A stretch of DNA of 64,000 nt from Actinomycetota bacterium (GCA_003162055.1 PMNA01000017.1:149780-213779); one strand, 5' to 3'; counted from the first letter of the stretch, positions 6,930 through 15,650 are shown. Notes: a model not told the origin generated them from the sequence alone. A program made the numbers and translations.

Positions 6930-8441
6930 ATGAGAACGAGTCAGCGTCGATCGGTACAAAAGAATCTCTCGACCGCCGCCCGCAAAGCGGCCAAGGCTGG
7001 CTCGGCGCAGCTCAGCGACACACTCGGCGGCGCCCTCAGGATGAGGGTCATAATCGTGCTCGCCGCGGTTCTCGCGTTGAGCAGCGCCGACATCGTCACG
7101 GTCGGCGCATCGGCCACTCAGCTCCGCAACGACCTCTCGATCACCAACACCGAGATCGGTCTGCTGGTGGCCGTCTCCTCGCTCGTCGGCGCGCTTGCGA
7201 GCGTGCCCTTCGGCGTGCTGGCAGACAGGATTCGGCGCACGTTGACGCTCTCGGCGGCGATCGTGCTCTGGGGGGTTGCGATGATCTGGAGCGCCACTGC
7301 TTCGAGCTACGGTGAGCTCTTGTTGACGCGCCTGTTTCTGGGCGCAGTGACGGCGGCGGCCGGCCCTTGCATCGGATCGCTGGTGGGCGACTATTTCGCC
7401 GGATCTGAACGCGGGCGGATCTACGGTTTCATCTTGAGCGGTGAGCTGATCGGAGCCGGCTTCGGTTTCACTGTCACCGGTGACATCGCCGCTCTCTCCT
7501 GGCGGCTCGCCTTCTTCATCCTCGCTATTCCCGCCTTCGTGCTGGCCTGGGCGGTGATACGGCTTCCCGAGCCGAGGCGCGGCGGTCGCGGAGCGCTCGC
7601 TCCCGAACCTGGCACGGCTGCCGCTCGAGCCGCGAAGCGTCACGCCACCGCACTAAAAGCCACGAGTGACGAAGCCCACGTAACCGATGCCCAGTTGCTC
7701 GTTCGCGAGCGCAAGATCGTTCCCGATCCCGCACTCGTCCTGCACGGCGACGTCAGCCGGTTGGGCCTGGCGGCGGCGATGCGCCACGTGCTTCAGGTGC
7801 GCACGAACGTCGTGTTGATCGCATCGAGCGCGCTCGGCTACTTCTTTCTGGCCGGAGTGCAGATCTTCGGAATCGAATTCGTCAAGGGTCAGTACGACCT
7901 CGGGCAGGTGGCGGCAAACGGCCTCTTGCTCATCGTCGGGATCGGCGCGATCGTGGGAGTCTTGGCCGGCGGAGCGCTCAGCGATCGCTTGCTACGTCGG
8001 CGTTACCTCAACTCGCGCATCACCGTCAGCGCGCTCGCGACCGTCGGCACCGTCGTGTTTTTCGTCCCTGCCGTCTTCATGCGCAGCGCCGCCGCCGCCT
8101 TGCCCTACCTGTTCCTGGCCATCCTTGCGCTCTCGGCGCAAAACCCGCCACTCGACGCGGCTCGCCTGGACATCATGCCGCCGCGCCTGTGGGGCCGCGC
8201 CGAGTCGGTGCGCACGCTCGTGCGCGCTGTCGCGGTAGCTCTCGCTCCTCTGCTCTTCGGCGCGGTCTCCGACTACGTCTTCGGCGGTGGCCGCTCGGGC
8301 CTACAGTGGACGTTCGTGGTCATGCTCGTGCCACTAGCCGTGAGCGCCTTCCTGCTTTTCAAAGGGCTCCGCACCTACCCGCGCGACGTCGCCGCGGCGT
8401 CCGCCTCGGCTCGAGCCGGCTCGCCTGACTCTAAGACGTAG
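6930..8441 (+). CDS. MFS transporter
   Basis: About 503 residues with the pattern of a 12-helix major facilitator: repeated hydrophobic segments from about residue 38 onwards, and the loop 2-3 signature GVLADRIRR after the second helix. A long polar central loop (about residues 200-280) joins the two six-helix halves. It belongs in the cytoplasmic membrane; the substrate is unknown. The reading frame is open from 6765, but that part overlaps palindromic repeat C, so I chose ATG 6930. This is uncertain because AGAGG is only 2 nt upstream; ATG 7041, directly before the first helix, is an alternative. The gene is 8 bp from the end of the convergent secreted-protein gene. Confidence 0.82.
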   Translation: MRTSQRRSVQKNLSTAARKAAKAGSAQLSDTLGGALRMRVIIVLAAVLALSSADIVTVGASATQLRNDLSITNTEIGLLVAVSSLVGALASVPFGVLADRIRRTLTLSAAIVLWGVAMIWSATASSYGELLLTRLFLGAVTAAAGPCIGSLVGDYFAGSERGRIYGFILSGELIGAGFGFTVTGDIAALSWRLAFFILAIPAFVLAWAVIRLPEPRRGGRGALAPEPGTAAARAAKRHATALKATSDEAHVTDAQLLVRERKIVPDPALVLHGDVSRLGLAAAMRHVLQVRTNVVLIASSALGYFFLAGVQIFGIEFVKGQYDLGQVAANGLLLIVGIGAIVGVLAGGALSDRLLRRRYLNSRITVSALATVGTVVFFVPAVFMRSAAAALPYLFLAILALSAQNPPLDAARLDIMPPRLWGRAESVRTLVRAVAVALAPLLFGAVSDYVFGGGRSGLQWTFVVMLVPLAVSAFLLFKGLRTYPRDVAAASASARAGSPDSKT

Positions 8442-8449
8442 CGACTACG

Positions 8450-9229
8450 TCAGCTGGCGCTGTGCCAGCTGGCCGTCCAATTGGCGGTCCCGTACTCATT
8501 GTTGCCGCAGTCATCTTCGTAGCCACTGACCCTGGACGTGCCTTGGGCCGTCGTCGCAGAACCGAAACTGCCGCTGAAGTAGGGATTACCTCTCCCGGAC
8601 GAGAAGGAGCCATCCGTAATCGGGTATTGAGACGTTGCTGTAACGATGCTGCCGTCGGCTGCGCACCCATCCGTGCCGTTGAACGTAACTCCGAAATCGG
8701 TCACGCTCGTTCCGCCCGAAGTCACGGTGAACGTGATCATGTATGGATCGACACCATCACTCCCCGAGCCGAGCCAGAATCCGGCCTTGGGCTGGAACGT
8801 ATCCGGCGTCGATGGCGTCGAGGGAGTGGAAGCCTTGGTCACACTGAACTTCCGGCTGAGGCTGTTCGAGTCGGCCGAGAGCTTGACCCGGTACTGGCCC
8901 ACGCTGACCGGCTTGGAGCCGAACAGCGCCTTCACGGTCGTCTTGTAGGAGCCCTTGAAGCTCCCCTTCTTGTTGACGCTTCGCACCTTCACCCACTTCG
9001 TGCCCTGCTTCAGCGAGAGCAGGTCGGCGAAGTGCTTGCTTTTCGGCGAGATCTTGTAGGCGAGCTTGACCGTCTTCGCCTGCGCCGCGGTAAAGCTCGT
9101 ACTGCTCAGGCTCGCGGAGGCGACCTTGCCCCCGGCCTTCGCCGACGCGCCCGAGGAGGCGATGCCGAGCGAGAAGACCAACGCGGCGCCCAACACCAGG
9201 GTCGCAGCCAATCGAGAGCGAACGGCCAT
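8450..9229 (-). CDS. Secreted two-part protein of unknown function
   Basis: A 259-residue protein with a typical signal peptide (basic start, then LAATLVLGAALVFSLG, then a small-residue ASA-type cleavage region near residue 30). The N-terminal half (about 35-130) is rich in Lys, Ser and Val and looks beta-rich. A low-complexity Ser-Thr-Pro linker (TPSTPSTPDT) leads to a C-terminal domain of about 105 residues rich in Gly, Ser, Thr and aromatics. That domain has two Cys (DGCAADG and DDCGNNE) that could form a disulfide outside the cell. I do not recognise a family. It converges with the MFS gene. Confidence 0.75.
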   Translation of the reverse strand: MAVRSRLAATLVLGAALVFSLGIASSGASAKAGGKVASASLSSTSFTAAQAKTVKLAYKISPKSKHFADLLSLKQGTKWVKVRSVNKKGSFKGSYKTTVKALFGSKPVSVGQYRVKLSADSNSLSRKFSVTKASTPSTPSTPDTFQPKAGFWLGSGSDGVDPYMITFTVTSGGTSVTDFGVTFNGTDGCAADGSIVTATSQYPITDGSFSSGRGNPYFSGSFGSATTAQGTSRVSGYEDDCGNNEYGTANWTASWHSAS

Positions 9230-9338
9230 CTTTCGAGAGTACTCCCAAGAGACCGTAGATCAACCGTTTTGCTGGTTCGACCCGCGCTCGCGATCGACTG
9301 CTCCCCGGCCCCGCTTGCAGCCGTTATGCTCGCGCATC

Positions 9339-10706
9339 ATGGAGACAACCAAGTATTTACTCAACGAGACCGCGCTCCCGAAGCGCTGGTACAACATCCA
9401 GGCCGATCTACCGAGTCCTGCGCCCCCATATCTGAATCCCGGCACGATGGAGCCGCTCGGGCCCGAAGACCTAGCACCGCTGTTCCCGATGGAGCTGATC
9501 ATGCAGGAGGTCAGCCAGGACCGCTACATCGATATCCCGCAAGAAGTACTCGAGATCTATCGCCTCTGGCGACCGACACCTCTCTACCGCGCGCACGGCC
9601 TCGAAGCGGCAATCGGCACGCGCTCGCGCATCTTCTACAAGTACGAGGGCGTCAGTCCGGCCGGTTCGCACAAGCCGAATACCTCCGTCGCCCAGGCCTT
9701 CTACAACAAGAAGGAAGGTCGCACCCGCATCGCCACCGAGACCGGCGCCGGCCAGTGGGGCAGCGCGCTCGCGTTCGCCTGCGAGCTGATGGGGCTGGAG
9801 TGCATGGTCTACATGGTGCGCGTCTCATACGAGCAGAAGCCGTTTCGGCGCTCAATGATCCACACCTGGGGTGCCGAAGTCGTCGCCAGCCCGTCTGATA
9901 CGACCAACACTGGCCGCGCGATCCTCGAGAACCATCCCGAGATGAACTCGGGCAGCCTCGGCATCGCCATCTCCGAGGCGGTCGAGGATGCCGCAAACCG
10001 CGACGACACCGCCTACTCGCTGGGCAGCGTGCTCAACCACGTACTGATGCACCAGACGGTGATCGGAGAAGAGGCCATCGAGCAGATGAAGATGGCCGGC
10101 GCCTATCCCGACGTCGTCATCGGCTGCGTCGGCGGCGGCTCAAACTTTGCCGGAATCGCCTTCCCCTTCATGCGCGACAAGATCGCCGGTAAGGAGATCG
10201 ACTTCCTGGCCGTTGAGCCGGCGGCCTGCCCGACGCTGACGCACGGGATCTACACCTACGACTACGGCGACACAGCCAAGCTGGCGCCGGTGGCCGCGAT
10301 GCACACGCTCGGCCACGACTTCGTGCCCGAGTCGATTCACGCCGGCGGCCTGCGCTATCACGGCATGGCTCCGCTGGTGTCGCACGCGCTGCAGCTCGGC
10401 CTGATCCGTGCCGAGGCCTACCTGCAGAACGACATCTTCGCCTCGGCGATCACCTTCGCCCGCAGCGAGGGCATCATCCCCGCACCAGAGTCGGCGCACG
10501 CGATCCACGGCGCCATCACAACGGCGAAGAAAGCCGACGAGGAGGGTGTGGAGAAGACGATCCTCTTCAATCTCTCCGGCCACGGTCACTTCGACATGGC
10601 CGCCTACGACAACTACCTCGCCGGCAAGCTCGTCGACGTGGCCTTCGACGAGGCCCAGATGGGGCGGGCTTTGAAGGCGATCGAGTCGCTGCCGAAGCCG
10701 GCCTGA
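9339..10706 (+). CDS. trpB2: Tryptophan synthase beta chain, TrpB2 type
   Basis: A 455-residue PLP enzyme of the TrpB2 class, longer at the N-terminus than TrpB1. The PLP lysine lies in PAGSHKPNTSVAQAF, the phosphate-binding loop is GCVGGGSNF, and the C-terminal SGHGHFD is typical of this class. It condenses indole and serine to tryptophan, or acts as a serine dehydratase-like enzyme in some lineages. No trpA or other trp gene is adjacent, which fits TrpB2, often encoded apart from the trp operon. Start ATG 9339 precedes METTKYLLNE. It is followed by a strong terminator, so it appears monocistronic. Confidence 0.92.
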   Translation: METTKYLLNETALPKRWYNIQADLPSPAPPYLNPGTMEPLGPEDLAPLFPMELIMQEVSQDRYIDIPQEVLEIYRLWRPTPLYRAHGLEAAIGTRSRIFYKYEGVSPAGSHKPNTSVAQAFYNKKEGRTRIATETGAGQWGSALAFACELMGLECMVYMVRVSYEQKPFRRSMIHTWGAEVVASPSDTTNTGRAILENHPEMNSGSLGIAISEAVEDAANRDDTAYSLGSVLNHVLMHQTVIGEEAIEQMKMAGAYPDVVIGCVGGGSNFAGIAFPFMRDKIAGKEIDFLAVEPAACPTLTHGIYTYDYGDTAKLAPVAAMHTLGHDFVPESIHAGGLRYHGMAPLVSHALQLGLIRAEAYLQNDIFASAITFARSEGIIPAPESAHAIHGAITTAKKADEEGVEKTILFNLSGHGHFDMAAYDNYLAGKLVDVAFDEAQMGRALKAIESLPKPA

Positions 10707-10717
10707 GCCCGGTTGCT

Positions 10718-10753
10718 AAAAAGGGGCGAGCGCGCAGGTGCTCGCCCCTTTTT
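10718..10753 (+). terminator. Rho-independent terminator after trpB2
   Basis: AAAAA precedes a 9-bp perfect stem, GGGGCGAGC (10723-10731) / GCTCGCCCC (10740-10748), closed by an 8-nt loop and followed by TTTTT. It begins 12 bp after the trpB2 stop codon. The A-tract on the 5' side makes it symmetrical, so it could work in both directions. Confidence 0.9.
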
Positions 10754-10793
10754 CTCGACGGATATTCCAGCGAACGAGAGGAGACACGGTTCG

Positions 10794-11072
10794 ATGTCGG
10801 AGAAAAAAGTCTTCAGCGAAGAGCAAGCAAAGAGCGTGGGCGCACAGATCGGTATCGACTGGGAGCACGCACCGTTCGACGTCGAGCAGTTCCGGGCCGG
10901 AATGGATGTCGAGCTCGAGCACGGCTCGCGCGATCCGAAGACCGACGTGACGGGAAGCGACCCGATAATCACCGGGAAAATCGCACTGGCGCACCTGAAT
11001 GAGTTTCCCGACTACTACACCCGTCTCGAGGCGATGGAGAACGAGGCCGAGCGCTTCCACGGCCTCGCGTAA
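10794..11072 (+). CDS. DUF5661-like small protein, 92 aa
   Basis: A soluble, acidic 92-residue protein. The segment FDVEQFRAGMDVELEHGSRD, followed by GSDPIITGKIALAHLNEFPD and YYTRLEAME, resembles the DUF5661 family as I remember it; function is unknown. The ATG at 10794 has AGAGGAG about 11 nt upstream. It has its own space between the trpB2 terminator and a broken minus-strand frame. No membrane segment or Cys is present. Confidence 0.82.
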   Translation: MSEKKVFSEEQAKSVGAQIGIDWEHAPFDVEQFRAGMDVELEHGSRDPKTDVTGSDPIITGKIALAHLNEFPDYYTRLEAMENEAERFHGLA

Positions 11073-11096
11073 AGCCGGCGCCCCTTCTCTCCCAAG

Positions 11097-11453
11097 CTAC
11101 GCGGCCAGCGCGCTCGCAGAGGCCGAAAGCGCCATCTGCGTTAGATACACCGTCGGGCCCAGCCCGTTGTCAAGCACCTGCCGAACTCTGCCCCGAACCT
11201 CGGGACTGCGCTCGAGCACCGACATTGTTTGAGCGGGACCGCTCAATATGAGCCGTACCGGATGAAGCTCCTCGCGCAGCGGATACGTTCCATCTGCCGG
11301 GATGATGTCGAGCCTTCAGCTGGCCAGGCAGGCGGCTGCCTCGTTCTCGTGTGCGGCGTCTAGCCACACGAGCGCCGTCTCGTAGACCGTGGCGGCATCG
11401 GGTAGCGTGATCGACGCCGAAGCGTCGGGTCGATGAAGAGTTATCACTCGCAT
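11097..11453 (-). pseudogene. 118-residue frame interrupted by one in-frame TGA
   Basis: From the ATG at 11451-11453 the minus strand reads MRVITLHRPDASASITLPDA and on to ACLAS, then a TGA at 11316-11318 (codon 46). It then continues in the same frame through RLDIIPADGTYPLREELHPV, LILSGPAQTMSVLERSPEV and VLDNGLGPTVYLTQM to a TAG at 11097-11099. Composition is protein-like on both sides. I do not recognise the family. A recent nonsense mutation or a sequencing error is most likely. UGA recoding (selenocysteine) is possible in principle, but I see no hairpin strong enough to propose it. There is no clear ribosome binding site. Confidence 0.5.
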
Positions 11454-11523
11454 AGGCAGATAACCGGCCGCCGGAGGCGGCGTCGGATACCCACTCTGCG
11501 TCTTCCTGGCTAGCTCGAATCGG

Positions 11524-12021
11524 TCAGGGCGTCGACCTGGAAGAAAAGCCGCGAACTACCTCGCTGGCCCAGTCCTGAATGGCATTCCAGTCGCGCGCGT
11601 CCCCGGCCTGCATGCGACTGAACGGAAAGTGCAGCCTCTTCGGATCGATCACGCCGCCGAAGATCGCGGTTGAAAAAGGATGAGCCTCGGGCACTTCGGC
11701 GAGCGCCCGCGCCAGCTCGGCACCTGCCTTCTCGATCGCCTCGGGCGTGATCTCTTTCGGCCCCAGAGCGAATACCGCCAGCGGCAGCGAAGCCAACTCC
11801 GCGCGATGGCGCTTCAGCATCTTGCGCGCGTCCTTGTGCCAGCGCCCCATGTAGAGCGCGCCCCCAAGCACGACGGCCTGATAGCGATCGAGTGTTTTCA
11901 CATTGCGGGCAGGACTGATCTCGACTTCAGCCCCACTCTGGCGAATGACGCGCGCCACATCGGCCGCAACCTCGCGAGTCGATCCACGCTTGGTCGCATA
12001 GGCAACGAGTACGGTGTTCAT
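11524..12021 (-). CDS. Flavodoxin-fold protein (HemG/flavodoxin-like)
   Basis: A 165-residue protein with a flavodoxin fold. The N-terminal strand-loop VLVAYATKRGSTREVAADV is the FMN phosphate-binding region, and VVLGGALYMGRWHKD resembles the second FMN loop. The family includes flavodoxins and protoporphyrinogen oxidase HemG-like proteins (FMN-dependent electron transfer in the cytoplasm). No heme gene is adjacent, so I keep the call general. Start ATG 12021 was chosen over the longer frame because GGGGAG lies just upstream. It diverges from the thioredoxin-fold gene at 12122. Confidence 0.8.
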   Translation of the reverse strand: MNTVLVAYATKRGSTREVAADVARVIRQSGAEVEISPARNVKTLDRYQAVVLGGALYMGRWHKDARKMLKRHRAELASLPLAVFALGPKEITPEAIEKAGAELARALAEVPEAHPFSTAIFGGVIDPKRLHFPFSRMQAGDARDWNAIQDWASEVVRGFSSRSTP

Positions 12022-12121
12022 TGGCTCCCCTCTCAACCGCTTGGCAAAGCGCCACTAACGAGTCGCTTGAGATTAGCGTGTCTGCAGAATATCTTCGAAT
12101 AGTCCGACCACGGAGGAATCC

Positions 12122-12397
12122 ATGCCGGTGAAACTGCACCTCTGTTCCATGATATGGGTCAAGATCGGCGCCCATCCCTGCTGGCGCGTTCAGAAGGCGC
12201 TGGACGAGGCGGGTGTCGAGTACGAACTGGTGAAGGGACCTGTGAGCCGATCGAAGCGTGACCAGATCGTCGCGCTCAGCGGTCAAAGTCTCTACCCGGT
12301 GATCGAGTTCGAGGACGGGAGCTCCTATCGCGACGAATCGAAGAAAATGGCCGAGCGCATCCGCGCCGGGAAGTTATTCGAGCCGCCCGCGAGATAG
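12122..12397 (+). CDS. Thioredoxin-fold protein, GST N-terminal/glutaredoxin-like
   Basis: A 91-residue single-domain protein. It opens with a strand (KLHLCSMIW) and a helix (HPCWRVQKALDEAGVEYELV), then LYPVIEFEDGSSYRDES, where the cis-Pro before Val and the following Glu-Ser pattern are typical of the glutathione-S-transferase N-terminal domain. The two Cys (residues about 8 and 20) do not form a CxxC, so a classical glutaredoxin dithiol mechanism is unlikely. GGAGG is placed well upstream of the ATG. The partner is unknown; the context is a small redox cluster (flavodoxin, MsrA, MsrB). Confidence 0.75.
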   Translation: MPVKLHLCSMIWVKIGAHPCWRVQKALDEAGVEYELVKGPVSRSKRDQIVALSGQSLYPVIEFEDGSSYRDESKKMAERIRAGKLFEPPAR

Positions 12398-12464
12398 AGC
12401 ACCTGCGCTCAAGGCTTCCAAAGAGCGGAGTCACGCCAGGCCGCCACATGCCCCCTAGCTCTCA

Positions 12465-12674
12465 CTAGGTGCGAGCAGCGACGTTTGCGATCGTCAGCCT
12501 CGAATTGCTCGGACGGGCAAGAGTCGCACCCGCCGAGGGCTTCGAGAGCTCGAGCGAAAGCGTCTCGGAAGATCGGCGAATACCGTCGGCCTTGATCCGG
12601 ATCGAGATCGTCTTGGCGCGCTTCCCAGGGGCGAAGAAGATCTTCCGCTCGGAAGCGGGAACAGCACACGGGTT
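12465..12674 (-). pseudogene. Remnant of a Calx-beta domain protein
   Basis: On the minus strand, ending at a TAG at 12465-12467, the frame reads IFFAPGKRAKTISIRIKADG, then RRSSETLSLELSKPSAGATL, then ARPSNSRLTIANV. This is the second half of a Calx-beta repeat (FAPG..KTI.V.I..D...E....L..P..GATL......TI). No start codon, signal peptide or first half of the domain can be found upstream, where the sequence passes into the msrB leader. It is best read as a 3' fragment of a large extracellular protein gene. The remaining 12398-12761 region contains nothing else that I recognise. Confidence 0.6.
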
Positions 12675-12761
12675 TCTTCGTTTGAGTGTGTGAAGATCTG
12701 AAAGGGCGGAAATAGCTTTCGCCGACACAGAGCGGCTGCAAGCCGGAGACGAGGTGGAGAC

Positions 12762-13256
12762 GTGTTTCGTAAGAGAGAGACGCAAACGGAACCGAAGAGC
12801 GAGGCCGACGCGCGGAAAGAGGAGCTGAAGAAGGATCTGACTCCGATGCAGTACTCGGTCGCCTGCGAGGGCGGCACCGAGCCAGCGTTCCAGAACGAGT
12901 ACTGGGACAACCACCAGCAGGGAATCTACGTCGACATCGTCTCGGGCAAGCCGCTTTTCAGCTCCACTGACAAGTTCGACTCCGGCACCGGTTGGCCGAG
13001 CTTCACGCAGCCCATCAACGAGAGCGAGATCGTCGAGCACGGCGACCGTTCGTACGGGATGAGACGGACCGAGGTTCGCAGTTCGGAGGCCGACTCGCAT
13101 CTCGGGCACGTGTTCCCGGACGGCCCGGAGCCGACCGGGCTGCGCTACTGCATCAATTCCGCAGCGCTTCGCTTCATCCCGCTCGAGCGGCTGGAAGAAG
13201 AGGGCTATGGCGAGTTCCGAACGCTTTTCGAGGGGGAGGACGAAAGTGGAGCCTAG
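12762..13256 (+). CDS. msrB: Peptide methionine-R-sulfoxide reductase MsrB (zinc-less form)
   Basis: A 164-residue reductase of methionine-R-sulfoxide in proteins. Core motifs are present: [32 protein letters not shown] and [11 protein letters not shown], with catalytic Cys130. The two CxxC zinc motifs of many MsrB proteins are absent (the first site reads YVDIVSG and the second SSEADSH). The usual resolving Cys of GCGWPSF is Thr, so recycling probably uses another thiol such as Cys35. Start GTG 12762 is the first in frame; a shorter start is possible. The end overlaps msrA by 11 nt, implying translational coupling. Confidence 0.93.
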   Translation: MFRKRETQTEPKSEADARKEELKKDLTPMQYSVACEGGTEPAFQNEYWDNHQQGIYVDIVSGKPLFSSTDKFDSGTGWPSFTQPINESEIVEHGDRSYGMRRTEVRSSEADSHLGHVFPDGPEPTGLRYCINSAALRFIPLERLEEEGYGEFRTLFEGEDESGA

Positions 13257-13746
13257 GACCGAGCAGGCGAGCTTCGCCGCCGGTTGCTTCTGGGGAGTGG
13301 CGGCTTACTTCAAGCGCGTGAAGGGCGTCGTTCGCGCGACCGCCGGCTACTGCGGAGGCAGCACCGAAAACCCGAGTTACGAGCAGGTCTGCGGTGGGCG
13401 AACGGGCCACGCGGAGTCGGTTCTCGTCGAGTTCGATCCCGCGATCGTCCCCTACGAGCGGCTGCTCTACCACTTCTGGAAGATCCACAATCCAACCCAG
13501 GTCAACCGGCAGGGCAACGACATCGGTAGTCAGTACCGCTCGGTCATCTTCACGCACTCCGAAGGGCAGCGCGAAGCCGCCGAGGGCTCGAAGATCGAGC
13601 TCGAGCGGTCCGGGCACTACCGGCATTCGATCGCCACCGCGATCGAGTCGGCGACGGAATTCTGGCCTGCCGAGGAGTACCACCAGGATTATCTGGCCAA
13701 GAATCCCGCCGCTTACTGCCACGTCGATCTTTCCAACGTCGACTGA
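13246..13746 (+). CDS. msrA: Peptide methionine-S-sulfoxide reductase MsrA
   Basis: A 166-residue enzyme that reduces methionine-S-sulfoxide, complementing MsrB for the other stereoisomer. The catalytic motif GCFWG has Cys14. Other family motifs are [24 protein letters not shown], here given as GYCGGS and TGHAE, the [19 protein letters not shown] region, and EYHQDYL. Start GTG 13246 was chosen because GGGGGAGGA lies 5 nt upstream; the frame extends further, but inside msrB. The start overlaps the msrB stop, so the two are one operon. Confidence 0.95.
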   Translation: MEPRTEQASFAAGCFWGVAAYFKRVKGVVRATAGYCGGSTENPSYEQVCGGRTGHAESVLVEFDPAIVPYERLLYHFWKIHNPTQVNRQGNDIGSQYRSVIFTHSEGQREAAEGSKIELERSGHYRHSIATAIESATEFWPAEEYHQDYLAKNPAAYCHVDLSNVD

Positions 13747-13787
13747 GATCCCGTTCGCCGCTCAGCGCACGGCGACGCGAGAGAGGC

Positions 13788-14189
13788 TCAAGTCTCGCTG
13801 CCTCCCTGGAGCTCGAAGAGAAGCGCCCCGACCCGGCGCGCAATCTCGTCGCGGATGCGCCTCGTCGTCTCCGGATCGGTCTCGTTCGGGTCCTGTACGT
13901 TCCAATCCAGGTAGCGCCTGCCCGGAATGACCGGGCACATATCGCCGCAACCCACTCTCACTACGAGATCGGCCCATTCGAGGTCGGCGCGCTCGAGCTG
14001 GCGCGGCACGTGCCCGGAGATGTCGATGCCCAGCTCGTGCATCACGGCCACCACGTTCGGGCCCGTTCGAACCGCCGGACGGGTACCGGCCGAGCGCAGC
14101 TCGTACCTGTCGCCGCCGCCGCGTCTGAAGAAGGCCTCGGCCATCGGTGAGCGACCGGCGTTACCGACACAGACAAAGAGGACGTTCAC
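13788..14189 (-). CDS. arsC: ArsC-type arsenate reductase / low-molecular-weight phosphatase family
   Basis: A 133-residue protein of the low-molecular-weight tyrosine phosphatase fold. The P-loop CVGNAGRSPMAEAFF carries the nucleophile Cys7. GCGDMCPVIPGRRYLDW carries Cys81 and Cys85, as in arsenate reductases, and the DPNETD segment supplies the late acidic residues. The second P-loop Cys seen in Bacillus ArsC is Gly here, so a mycothiol-type mechanism of actinobacteria is more likely than the three-Cys thioredoxin one (inference). Start GTG 14189 was chosen from GGAGAA upstream. No arsenite exporter is adjacent. Confidence 0.82.
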   Translation of the reverse strand: MNVLFVCVGNAGRSPMAEAFFRRGGGDRYELRSAGTRPAVRTGPNVVAVMHELGIDISGHVPRQLERADLEWADLVVRVGCGDMCPVIPGRRYLDWNVQDPNETDPETTRRIRDEIARRVGALLFELQGGSET

Positions 14190-14358
14190 CGTGGGCTCTT
14201 CTCCTTTCTCGCCGCCTCGGAGAGGGGCTCGGTCGCGGCGCCTCATCCGGCGTCGGCTTGTTTACGGGGCACATCATATGGTCGCCGATTCCCTACGACG
14301 TCGTTCGCCGGAAGCTCGTCCCACTCTGTCTCGGCGGCGACACACCTATGCTGGCGAG

Positions 14359-14988
14359 ATGAGATCGGACCGGGGCACCGCAAAGAGCATTCTCGCGCTG
14401 ACCTTCGACGATGGGCCGTCCGAGTGGACGCCGCGGATTCTGGATCTCCTTGCCGAGCACCACGCCCGGGCGACGCTCTTCATCCTGGGAGACGGTATCG
14501 CGGCGCACGAGCAGATCCTCAAGCGCGCGCTCGCGGAGGGGCACGAGCTCGGTCTACACGGCTGGTCGCATCCACACCTGACCGAGCTTTCCGACGCCGA
14601 GATCAGAGACGAGATGCTCACGACGCAGAAGGCGATCGAGCGCGCGACCGGCATCGTTGCCCGTGTCTGGCGACCGCCCTACTTCGAGGTCGACGAGCGA
14701 GTGCGCCAAGCGCTTGCCGGTAGCGATTTGGTCGAGGCCAGCTGCTCGATAGCGCCAGAGGATTACCACTGGCCGGCGGCGCGCACAGCAACATTCGTGA
14801 TCGAGCGCCTACGCCCTGGAGCCGTTGTCGATCTGCACGACGGGCGACCCGCTCGATCCGGCAGCGCGGAGACCCGCACAGCGACGATCGAGGCGCTCGA
14901 TGTGATTCTCTGCGAGATGAAGCGGCGGAAACTCCAGAGTGTCCCCTTTTCGCAACTTCCAGCCCTTGAATTCGGCACTGCGACCTGA
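14359..14988 (+). CDS. Polysaccharide deacetylase (NodB homology domain)
   Basis: About 209 residues, nearly all a NodB-type carbohydrate esterase 4 domain. TFDDGPS holds the catalytic base and metal Asp, HGWSHPHL supplies the His-xxx-His metal ligands, and RPPYFEVD is motif 3. VDLHDGR near the C-terminus fits the late His motif. The family removes N-acetyl groups from peptidoglycan, chitin or similar glycans. No signal peptide is visible, even if the upstream ATG at 14278 is used, so export is uncertain. It diverges from arsC and lies directly ahead of a secreted DUF6636-like gene. Confidence 0.88.
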   Translation: MRSDRGTAKSILALTFDDGPSEWTPRILDLLAEHHARATLFILGDGIAAHEQILKRALAEGHELGLHGWSHPHLTELSDAEIRDEMLTTQKAIERATGIVARVWRPPYFEVDERVRQALAGSDLVEASCSIAPEDYHWPAARTATFVIERLRPGAVVDLHDGRPARSGSAETRTATIEALDVILCEMKRRKLQSVPFSQLPALEFGTAT

Positions 14989-15001
14989 GAGAGTATTAGC
15001 C

Positions 15002-15463
15002 ATGTCGCGGCGCCTCCTCCTGGTAATCGCAGTCGGAGCTGTCGCCTTGCTCGCATTCGGGTCGCTGGCCACGGCAAGCTCCAGCAAGACGAGGGTGGGC
15101 AAGGACACTTACAGCGACTTCCGCCTGCCCTCGAACAACATCTTCTGCGCCTACGTCGTCTCGAGCTCGCCGTACGCTAAGTACATCCGCTGCGACATCA
15201 TGAGCGGGATCAAGCCGAAGCCGACCGGAAAGTGTAAATACGAGGGAAGTCGCGGCATCAGCGTCGACCTCAACGCGACCGGCCGGGCGACTTTTCCCTG
15301 CTCGAGCGACACTGTCTACAACAAGCACGCGAGCAAGCTGGCCTATGGAAAGACCTGGAACCGCGGTGGTTTTACCTGCAAATCAAAGCTATCCGGACTC
15401 ACGTGCACAAACCTGAGCAGCCATGGCTTCTTCCTTAGTCGCCAGCACAGCTATCGCTTCTAA
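15002..15463 (+). CDS. Secreted DUF6636-like protein
   Basis: A 153-residue exported protein. The signal peptide is clear (MSRRLLLVIAVGAVALLAFG, cleavage after an ATA/AS region). The mature part shows LPSNNIFCAYV, YIRCDI, GKCKYEG, FPCSSDT, LAYGKTW, FTCKS and LTCTN, ending HGFFLSRQHSYRF. This even spacing of Cys and the final GHGFFLSR-like motif match what I recall of DUF6636, a family of unknown function in actinobacteria. Six Cys in the mature part suggest three disulfides outside the cell. It begins 13 bp after the deacetylase stop, so co-transcription is likely. Confidence 0.85.
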   Translation: MSRRLLLVIAVGAVALLAFGSLATASSSKTRVGKDTYSDFRLPSNNIFCAYVVSSSPYAKYIRCDIMSGIKPKPTGKCKYEGSRGISVDLNATGRATFPCSSDTVYNKHASKLAYGKTWNRGGFTCKSKLSGLTCTNLSSHGFFLSRQHSYRF

Positions 15464-15650
15464 CTAACGAGTCCTTCGCCTCGCCCGGGCACAAATGGCT
15501 CAGTGCGTGAGTGATTTGGTGCGAAACCGGCGCGTTCGCGGCGCGGTTGGTCGATACCGTTTCACGACCCCGCGGATGGGTGGATCAGGCGGGGGGCAAC
15601 GAGGCCGAGCACACCACCACACCCGCGATAAAAAGCGCTATCCGGCCCGC

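Noticed and set aside
11316..11318. Selenocysteine UGA codon
   Set aside because: No convincing SECIS-like hairpin directly after the codon, no known selenoprotein family, and no sel genes in the window; nonsense mutation or sequencing error is simpler.
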